Of a stretch of DNA of 64,000 nt, positions 57,088 through 64,000 are shown one piece after another. The notes below the pieces were generated by a model that was not told where the DNA came from, searched no databases, and saw nothing but the letters and a program-made list of their open reading frames with translations. Source of the DNA: Palaemon carinicauda (taxonomy: Eukaryota; Arthropoda; Malacostraca; Decapoda; Palaemonidae); NCBI RefSeq assembly GCF_036898095.1, contig NC_090743.1, positions 13,985,925 through 14,049,924 on the forward strand, written 5' to 3'. Numbering within the stretch: position 1 is the first letter of the stretch; the number at the start of each line of letters is the position of its first letter. The translations under genes and the position numbers were made by a program.

Positions 57088-57160
57088 GAAATGATTTGGA
57101 GAAATTATATCTAACTCATTCTCACAAGTGTTTTAAAAAGGCAATGCCTCATTGTTTTAA

Positions 57161-57850
57161 TTAATCTTTCCCAAACAGCACCATACCACGCTGTGTACAC
57201 AGGGATAGAGTATGTGAAATTGAAGCGCCCCTAAACTTCTCCTCAAACTCAGAAGAATTAAGTAACTGTTCAATTATATTACCAGCCTGTAAAAAGGATT
57301 TGGCATTGTCAGAATAAACAGCGACAGGAACACCAAACCTATTAGAAAACCTAATGAAAGCCAATATAAATTCTGAAGTTGACATAGACTGGACAACTTC
57401 CAAATGTATAGCTCTTGTATTAAAACAAGTGAAAATAAGAATGTACGCCTTAAATTTTTCTCCATTTTTCTTCTTCAACCATAAGTGGCCTGTATAATCT
57501 ACACCAGTATGAGCAAAAGGCACACTCAAATTAACCCTGGAAGAAGGAAGCGAAGAAGGAGAAGGGTACTTCACTGTGCTAGCATTATAACGCTTGCATA
57601 CAATACAATCTTTCAGGACAGACAAAACTGCTTGCCTTGCCTTTACAATCCACAAACCATGCATACGCAACAAACTAAGAGTGGATTGCAAACCCATATG
57701 CATAGACTTACAATGGGCATAATAAATCAACAACCGAGTCAAATGATGCTTTTTGTCCACAAGAACAGGATTGACAATATCAAATTTTAAGGTAATAATC
57801 TTGTCAATCCGACCTTTAGTTCGCATTATACCATTCACGTCCAAAAACAA
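57161..57850 (-). pseudogene. BEL integrase core (copy C)
   Basis: Retains the four residues lost from A and B (FIRFSNRFGVPVAVYSDNAK). A small change near 57,210 shifts the frame before the catalytic Glu, so the frame ends GMVLFGKD. It is out of frame with RNase H, as in the other copies. Confidence 0.85.
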
Positions 57851-57864
57851 ATTGAACTGCTTAA

Positions 57865-58941
57865 CTAAAGGTGGAACTTTTCAACTGAAGAATCTCTACT
57901 CTTCAGATAAGTTAATTCAAGAGGAAAAGCTTCCTCTTGCATCAACCTTAGAAGGTAATTAGAAGCTGCTTCAACAGGGTCAGCTTCAATTTTCCTAAAC
58001 TTATGTACAACAGTAAATACCTTAGAAACTACACTTATAAGTCTAGAAAAACTAGAAAAATGACTAATATTTACAAGAGGTTCCTTTTTAGGGAACATTA
58101 CAGGAGAAATTAAGTCACCCTTCATATTATCAGGAATACAACCCAAAAGACACTTAGGCCACTCGTCAGGAGAATTCAACAAAGAAGGCCCTTTGATCCA
58201 AAGACAGAAATTTTCAAGAAAGTGCTTACTAGTACAAGGTTTAGTTAGTAAATCAGCCCGATTGCTAGATGAAGGAATATAAGCTAATGAAACTCTACAA
58301 AATCTATCAGAAATCCTATCTAACAGACTAGAAATTTCCTTCAACCTATTATTTACAAATGTGTTTCTCTTAGGAGCCCTATTAGTTAGAATCCAACTAA
58401 GAACTACTTGGCTATCTATAAAAAGAGTTATGCTTTCAATTTCAGCACAATTTAATAGATTACTTTCAAAAATGGTGTCAAAACACTTCAAAGCTAATTG
58501 AGCAGCCAAAAGTTCTAAAGTAGGGAGAGTCTTCTCCTTAATAGGGCTAACCTTGGTTTTAGCAAATATCAGGGAACTAGGATCACCTTGCACAGCATAC
58601 ATAGCACAACCATAAGCTTCCTTAGAAGCATCGGCAAACAAAAACAGCTTAACAGGAGCATCAGTTTTATAAGTTTGTCTAGAAAAGGAAGTTTGACTAA
58701 CTTCACTGTAAGAATTACAAAATTTACTCCAAAGTTTAGAAATTTCAGCACTAGCTGTTTCATCCCAGTTCGTAACTTGCTGGCACAACTTACGAATAAT
58801 AAGCTTGCCCTGCAGCATTATAGGTGCAAATATACCAATAGGATCAAAGACAGATGACAAAGCTGACAAAATCTGACGCTTTGAGGAAGCACCCTTGTTC
58901 AATTGCTTAACCTTTAATTGTAAGGTATCTTGGTCAGTCAT
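57865..58941 (-). pseudogene. BEL RT tail, RNase H and linker (copy C)
   Basis: The longest BEL pol frame here (358 codons), intact across points where A and B are shifted: LIIRKLCQQV at about 58,790 and FCRVSLAYIPSSSN at about 58,290. RNase H blocks are ADASKEAYG, LELLAAQ, FIDSQVV and NRADLLTKP. Confidence 0.85.
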
Positions 58942-59600
58942 AAATATATCCTAAAAGCTTCATTTCAGAAGCAGCTACATTTTCATCTTCATCAAGAGTA
59001 GACAACAAAGCAGGAATGTTAGAACCCCAGTCCCGTAAAGGCAACCTCCCTGAATTCATAATTTTCTTAATAGAATTGATAGTAAATGGCATCTGGGCTC
59101 CCTGATTAGAAGAGAGCACTAAGTTATCCATATAAAATTTGTCTCTAATCAGAGAAGCTACTTCATTCCCTCTATAGCTAGACAAATGATGTTGAATAAT
59201 ATAATTCAATATAAAGGGAGAACTTACAAATCCAAAAATTATAGTATTTTATCTATAAGCAACAAACTTCCCATTTATCTTTCTAAAGGAACAAAATCTA
59301 TTTCGATCTGCCTCTAAAGATAACCTAACTTGGAGAAAAGCCTTGACTATATCAGCTACAACTACATAATCATTATTCCTGAAATACAAAACCAAAGACG
59401 ACAAGTTGTTCATCAAATCAATACCAGGAAAAGCGGCTTCATTTAATGAAGGAGCTTTTCCCACCTTTAAACTACAATTAAATACAGGACGGATTTTAGT
59501 GGTGACATTTTCATCATTTCTGATGACAGGACGATGAGGAATGAATATTTGACCTGCGGCTCTATTTGTAACAGGCTCAATAATGCCAAGCTGCTCCTGT
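58934..59600 (-). pseudogene. BEL reverse transcriptase (copy C)
   Basis: Frames 59,249-59,464 (VVVADIVKAFLQVRLS) and 58,934-59,209 (FYMDNLVLSS), split by a 3-base-plus insertion at about 59,247 (tattttatc) and ending at the 2-base deletion shared with copy B. Confidence 0.83.
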
Positions 59601-59620
59601 CTATCAAAAACTTCCTCATA

Positions 59621-60417
59621 TTAAGAGGATATATTCTGATCTAATTTAGAATAAATCCGTTCAGCAACTGCCACAGAAATCTTTAAATTGTTTGGGACTT
59701 TTTCAATTAAATCCTTTTTTCCATGGTAACTGGACGTGATAATGTCCTTCATGAAAAGAAATTGATTTAGCAAATTCAGCAACTTGTTGGTCTTCATAAG
59801 GAAGGGAATTTTCATCTTTAATCCCAATCGATTCTAAATTATAGAAATTGTCGAGTCCATACTCTACACAAGATTCAGGAAAGATATCATTCAATGGATC
59901 GAACTTATAGCCTACTGGATTGACTGCAAAATTCACTAATAGCTTCTGTTTTCCAAGTTGCTTAGGAGAACTAATTCCAGAAGTCTATTCTTATCAGGCT
60001 TAGAAGTCTGTTTACTCTCCAAATTAAGGGAAGAATTATAAAAAACACTAGATTCTCTGTTACATTCAGGTACATATTTAATTTCCTTATTAGGAATAAA
60101 CCTAACAGATTTAGCCTTACCATTACCTCTTGGTCTATTTTCCAAGATTTTATTACTATCAATTTTAGGACAAGACTCTACCTTTCTTACAGGTTTACAA
60201 GGTTCATAAGAATCAATTCTCTTATAAAAAAAGCTTCCTTTGTGAACGATGAACAAAATTGACTACTGTACCAAATGGAATAACCCCATTGGCCAACTTA
60301 ATTACTCTAACCTTAATATTAAACAACTCTACAGAGTCTAAATCTAACTGATTAAATTCCTAAAGGATATCATTCCCTAGGATACCTAATACTGTATATT
60401 TACAATTTCAGAATTCT
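59621..60417 (-). pseudogene. BEL protease-RT linker (copy C), truncated
   Basis: Frames 59,621-59,827, 59,703-59,936 and 59,936-60,256. A private base loss near 59,967 splits the linker frame that is whole in copy B. It carries the shared frameshift at the A-run and the shared TAA. Confidence 0.8.
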
Positions 60418-60922
60418 CATATTTCTAAATGAAAAACTTTATCATCAATATAGTTAAATGAAAATAAAATTATTACTGTTTTTACTCTACAATTGCTAAT
60501 TTTTTCTTATATAGGCTTTATTGCTTTTATTTGTATTATACAGAAAACTCACTGAAATTATTGATGAAGTTTTCAGTTTCTATTTTCATTCTTTTATTAA
60601 TTGCACTATGAAACAACAATGCAAGTAGGTTGACACATGACACCACTGTTCACCGCACGAAAATTACCATTCTGTAATCAGTCACGGCACATGACTTATC
60701 AAATTTATATAAAAATCATTGCTACAGCGTGACATCACTCATTTCTACTTAAGGGGCAAAGTTTCTGTAAGCTAAGAAATTAATGTGAAATAATTTTGCA
60801 TAACTTTTGTTAGTATCTATTTTCAAATAGTGCTGGGAAAGATAATCTATCTCTTTTCAATGATGTCTAGGTTTGTGTGATAAACTCATTCTTTTTCTGT
60901 TTTATTTGCATGTGTGTGTGTA

Positions 60923-60991
<69 letters not shown>

Positions 60992-61508
60992 TTTTTTTAG
61001 GGTAACATCTTACGTTTTCACATCGTCTCTACTTTTTCTTCGTTTTTAATAATTTTAAGCATCCCAGAGATATGCTTGTATCATGGGAAAATTTCAATCA
61101 TTCCTCGACATAACGCAGTAACCAGAAGCTTAAATCTATTATATTTTAGCATACCGAGGGCCATATGAAATTTCTCTACGGATTTGTAAATTTTGTCCCT
61201 GGCCGAAAATCATGAACCTGACAGCGATTTTGTCAGGGGCAGATCTCCAAGGGTTTAATAAACCTTGGTGACATACATTTAGATTTTCATGACAATTTAG
61301 GTCCCGATATCTATTGCAGTACAATTTGTGATGTGTGTGTTACGGGACTCAATTTTTCTTTGAGCTTAAATAAATAATGTCATCTTGATCATCTGAGAAA
61401 CTACTTTAGTAAAGAAATTTTTGCATGGTTGTTATGCAGAGAAACTTGGGATTATTTGTGGTATACGCATACTAGAATTGACTATAGTAGTTCTATCCCT
61501 TACAATTT
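60418..61508. other. No gene seen
   Basis: AT-rich sequence containing a (TG)n then (TA)n microsatellite at about 60,911-60,988. No sustained ORF. Confidence 0.5.
60911..60988. repeat. (TG)n/(TA)n microsatellite
   Basis: tgtgtgtgtgtatgtgtgta followed by about 50 bp of AT dinucleotide. Confidence 0.95.
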
Positions 61509-61950
61509 GTGCAGAGGACAATTTAAGAAGTTATAAAACATAAATAGAGGAGCAAGATTGACAATGGGTATTGCACTCCTATAAAGGGTTAACCCCTGTA
61601 CTGATTGAAGAACACTGGCTGCCTAATACAGATAGAACAAAATTTAAGATAGATGCTACCATTATTATTATTATCATCATTATTATTATTATTGATATTT
61701 TGAATTGCTAAGCTACAACCCTAGTTGGAAAAGCAGATTGCTATAAGCCCAGGGGCTCCTACAGGGAAAATAGCAAGTTATTAAAGCTAGACGTCCAAGA
61801 TATTAACAAATTTGCTACACATCGTGCAGCCAACACGAGACTAGTTACAGATAGTAACATGTTATTGGAGGCAAGAGTTTTCAAACATGCAGCTCCGAGA
61901 TTGTTTAACATTTGAAGAACTGCTGATATAAAGGCTATCAATAAGTAAGT
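61509..61950 (+). pseudogene. CR1-like RT C-terminal fragment
   Basis: The + strand reads RGARLTMGIALL (about 61,545), EEHWLP (about 61,610) and, after an insertion, SNMLLEARVFKHAAPRLFN (about 61,855-61,910). These align with the C-terminal blocks of the minus-strand element at 25.6 kb (an LLEPRYMS / SRAFKYAAPR region). It is interrupted by a (TTA)n-retroposon fragment at 61,660-61,775. Confidence 0.65.
61660..61775 (-). mobile_element. Fragment of (TTA)n-tailed retroposon
   Basis: A run of attattatt then gctaagctacaaccctagtt and ggaaaagcagattgctataa: the reverse complement of the 3' end of the 15.5-18.99 kb retroposon, inserted into the CR1-like fragment. Confidence 0.8.
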
Positions 61951-61999
61951 TTATTTTTTTTTATCCACAAAGGGTTGTGATAACCTGGATTTGACAGTT

Positions 62000-62929
62000 G
62001 AAACGCACTGAGCTATAGGATTCCCTAAATACTCGAAAGGATGTATATAACAAACAGCTCTCGTGATTTTTGCAGTGCGACGCAGTTTATGTGACGGAAC
62101 CAGGAAAACTCTTCAGTGTGTGTTGTACTACTTGTACTCACAAGACTGAATCATATTTAGTCAAGTCACCCGACTGCGTCTGCATTTACAACAGAACTTA
62201 AGACATTGGAACTTATGTCATAAACTAAGGGTAAAACATTTGTCGTTCACCTATGGGCCAACCAAGGGAAAGGCCCGTGCCAACAACAAGTGTTGGCTTT
62301 AATACCCCAAGAAGAAAACATTTGTCGAACTATGTCGTAAACTAAGGGTGAAACATTTGTTGTTTAATGTGAATCCAAGAGTGCGTCAGTTAAAATTGAA
62401 AGTTTTAATAGCTCCCAGTGACCCACTCATTAGTTCAGTGTGTCCAAGAAAGGCAGAATAATCTTCTTCCGAAAGTGAGGTAGGAAAGAGAAATGAAAAA
62501 TATACCTTGTGATAATTAATGAATTGAAATTGATGCAAAGAAACGGTTAGGTATTACAGTATATTCTGAGGAAACGCCAAGAGAGATAGTTTTCTCCCTT
62601 CCTTGCCAATAATAGAAAGATGAAAAGCACCGGGCTAATATTAGTTCTTGGCTTACAATTTTGTTTAGCAACTGAAAGGTTGAAGTTATTTTAACGAAAC
62701 AGTATGAGGTATGCCTGTCTCGCACATAAGTATATTTTAGATGGTAGCTGCGTCCCAGTGTGTGAACATTGTGACGGATTACTGTCAGTTGATCACATAC
62801 TGTCGTTAGAAATATCTAGTTGGTAAATTTGTCTATGAAATTTTAGGGGATGTTGATATGGATGCCGTTGTTGGGTGTGTATATGAAATTTTATTCTTTC
62901 AACTTATAATTTTTTTTATTTATTATTTT
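62000..62929. other. No gene seen
   Basis: AT-rich. A short imperfect direct repeat (cataaactaagggtaaaaca at about 62,220 and cgtaaactaagggtgaaaca at about 62,336) is the only structure noted. Confidence 0.45.
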
Positions 62930-62931
62930 TA

Positions 62932-62974
<43 letters not shown>

Positions 62975-63335
62975 AAGCCAGGCTACAATTCTAGTTGAAA
63001 AAGCAAGATGCTATAAGCCCAAGGGCTCCAAGAGGGAAAAATAGCCCGGTGAGGAAAGGAAATAAGGAAACATAATCTACAAGAGAAGTAATAAAGAATC
63101 AAAAATATTTTAAGAACAGTAACATTAGATTAGATCTTTTATATATAAACTATAAAAACTTACAAACAAGCAAGAAGAGAAAAAATATAGAACAGAGAGC
63201 CCAAATGCACCCTCAAGCAAGAGAACTCTAATCCAAGACAGAGGAAGGCCATGGTACAGAGGCTATGGCACTACCCAAGACAAGAGAACAATGGTTTGAT
63301 TTTGAAGTGTCATTTTCCTAGAGCTGCTTACCAAT
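62930..63335 (-). mobile_element. (TTA)n-tailed retroposon, 5'-truncated
   Basis: Begins with an attatt run (about 62,930-62,973) and continues through gctataagcccaagggctcc to caatggtttgattttgaagt, the reverse complement of the copy split by the hAT element. It supplies the uninterrupted hAT target (ttctcttgtcttgggtag). It stops at 63,335, so its 5' end is missing. Confidence 0.85.
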
Positions 63336-64000
63336 AGTTTCTTAATCACGTAATTTGTATGTAGTTGAATATTTCTGATAAGGCTTAATAATCATACAGG
63401 TCTCAGTTACTGGCTTCTGGCCTAACTTTTTTTATTGCAATCCGATCTAATCCTCTGATTTGTTAAAGCCAACAGAAGTATGATGCCGTGGATAATGTAA
63501 ATTTAGATTTAGATACAAGGCAGTGAGTGAACATACTATTCATACTGATTTTTACCTTAATGACATTAGTTTTAAATTTAACATTTTGTGAATATATTTT
63601 TGTTTTCATTCAAACGTCGTGGAAATATTCCAATACATAAGTGTTGAGTTGTAAAGATTTCATTTAATTTCTTGAGATTAATGAAAATAAGTAGGTCGTG
63701 AAAATAATGAGTGGATCTACTCCTTCCTATTGCGGTATATTCAACTCTTCTTTCTGTCTTCTCCATTTCCAGTTTAGTATTCGTATTTCACAATGTAGGT
63801 CAGTGGGTTTTATTCTGTTCACCTAAGATTCATTTAACCAAGGTCACTGTAATTTTGTATTTCTTGTCTGAATTTTATCTGTAGATATTTTTTTTTTTTT
63901 CAAAATTTTTGTTGGTAAAAAATATTGCATATCAGTATAAACTTTTATTTCATAAAAGACTATGAATCTACCTATAACACGAAAAGTATAAGATATAATA
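63336..64000. other. No gene seen
   Basis: AT-rich sequence to the window end with only short, featureless ORFs. Confidence 0.5.

Larger units (their letters stand above)
55892..60417 (-). mobile_element. BEL/Pao retrotransposon copy C, 5'-truncated
   Basis: Contains 3' LTR, DUF5641, integrase, RNase H, RT and the linker. Homology to A and B stops at about 60,417, inside the protease-proximal linker, right after a gaattc; beyond it the sequence is unrelated. Gag, SGNH-like ORF and 5' LTR are absent. Confidence 0.9.

Noticed and set aside
60405..60420. Cloning or ligation artefact at the gaattc where copy C ends
   Set aside because: A six-base site at one breakpoint is weak evidence; ordinary truncation or deletion explains it. 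Reads across 60,417 would settle it.

Overview
The window is eukaryotic, repeat-dominated DNA and almost certainly comes from an arthropod. I infer a decapod crustacean (shrimp-like) from three things: DIRS-type tyrosine-recombinase retrotransposons, a (TTA)n-tailed retroposon of the kind common in shrimp genomes, and BEL/Pao, hAT and CR1-like elements nested in AT-rich DNA. I see no bacterial features, no rRNA or tRNA gene, no CRISPR array and no complete host gene. The only hints of a host gene are two tiny candidate exons on the + strand at about 12.84 and 14.11 kb.

Layout. 1-12 kb holds plus-strand relics of DIRS-like elements: relic 1 (RT, RNase H and recombinase, all broken), relic 2 (left inverted terminal repeat and a gag exon), and a third degenerate pol at 8.9-11.1 kb. 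Two short inverted-repeat elements and several degenerate tandem repeats lie among them. 12-15.5 kb is AT-rich non-coding DNA with the two candidate exons. 15.5-19 kb is a (TTA)n-tailed retroposon split by a 2.84-kb hAT transposon whose TIRs and 8-bp target duplication are visible. 19-27.4 kb holds a minus-strand DIRS-like fragment, hAT relics and a CR1-like non-LTR reverse transcriptase.

27.46-60.4 kb is a head-to-tail array of three BEL/Pao retrotransposons on the minus strand that share LTRs: LTR, copy A, LTR, copy B, LTR, copy C (truncated). Reading 5' to 3', each has an SGNH-hydrolase-like ORF just inside the LTR (seen in A and B), then gag, zinc knuckles, aspartic protease, RT, RNase H, integrase and a DUF5641-like C-terminal domain. 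Two events are special to copy A. Its integrase C-terminus plus 3' leader has expanded into thirteen head-to-tail units of about 556 bp (28.0-35.25 kb). A 7.37-kb DIRS element (37,835-45,205) has also inserted into its RT. That DIRS copy shows both inverted terminal repeats, an internal complementary region that reads as the circle junction of the two ends, a spliced gag, an RT that has lost its YxDD box, and an intact tyrosine recombinase.

60.4-64 kb is AT-rich DNA with a CR1-like 3' fragment and two more copies of the (TTA)n retroposon.

Nothing here looks like a currently autonomous element. Most lesions are shared among the BEL copies, so the array probably grew by DNA-level duplication or recombination. 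The most unusual signals are the young satellite-like array born from an integrase domain, the SGNH-like ORF inside a BEL element, the readable DIRS circle junction, and a possible self-priming site at the BEL LTR edge.
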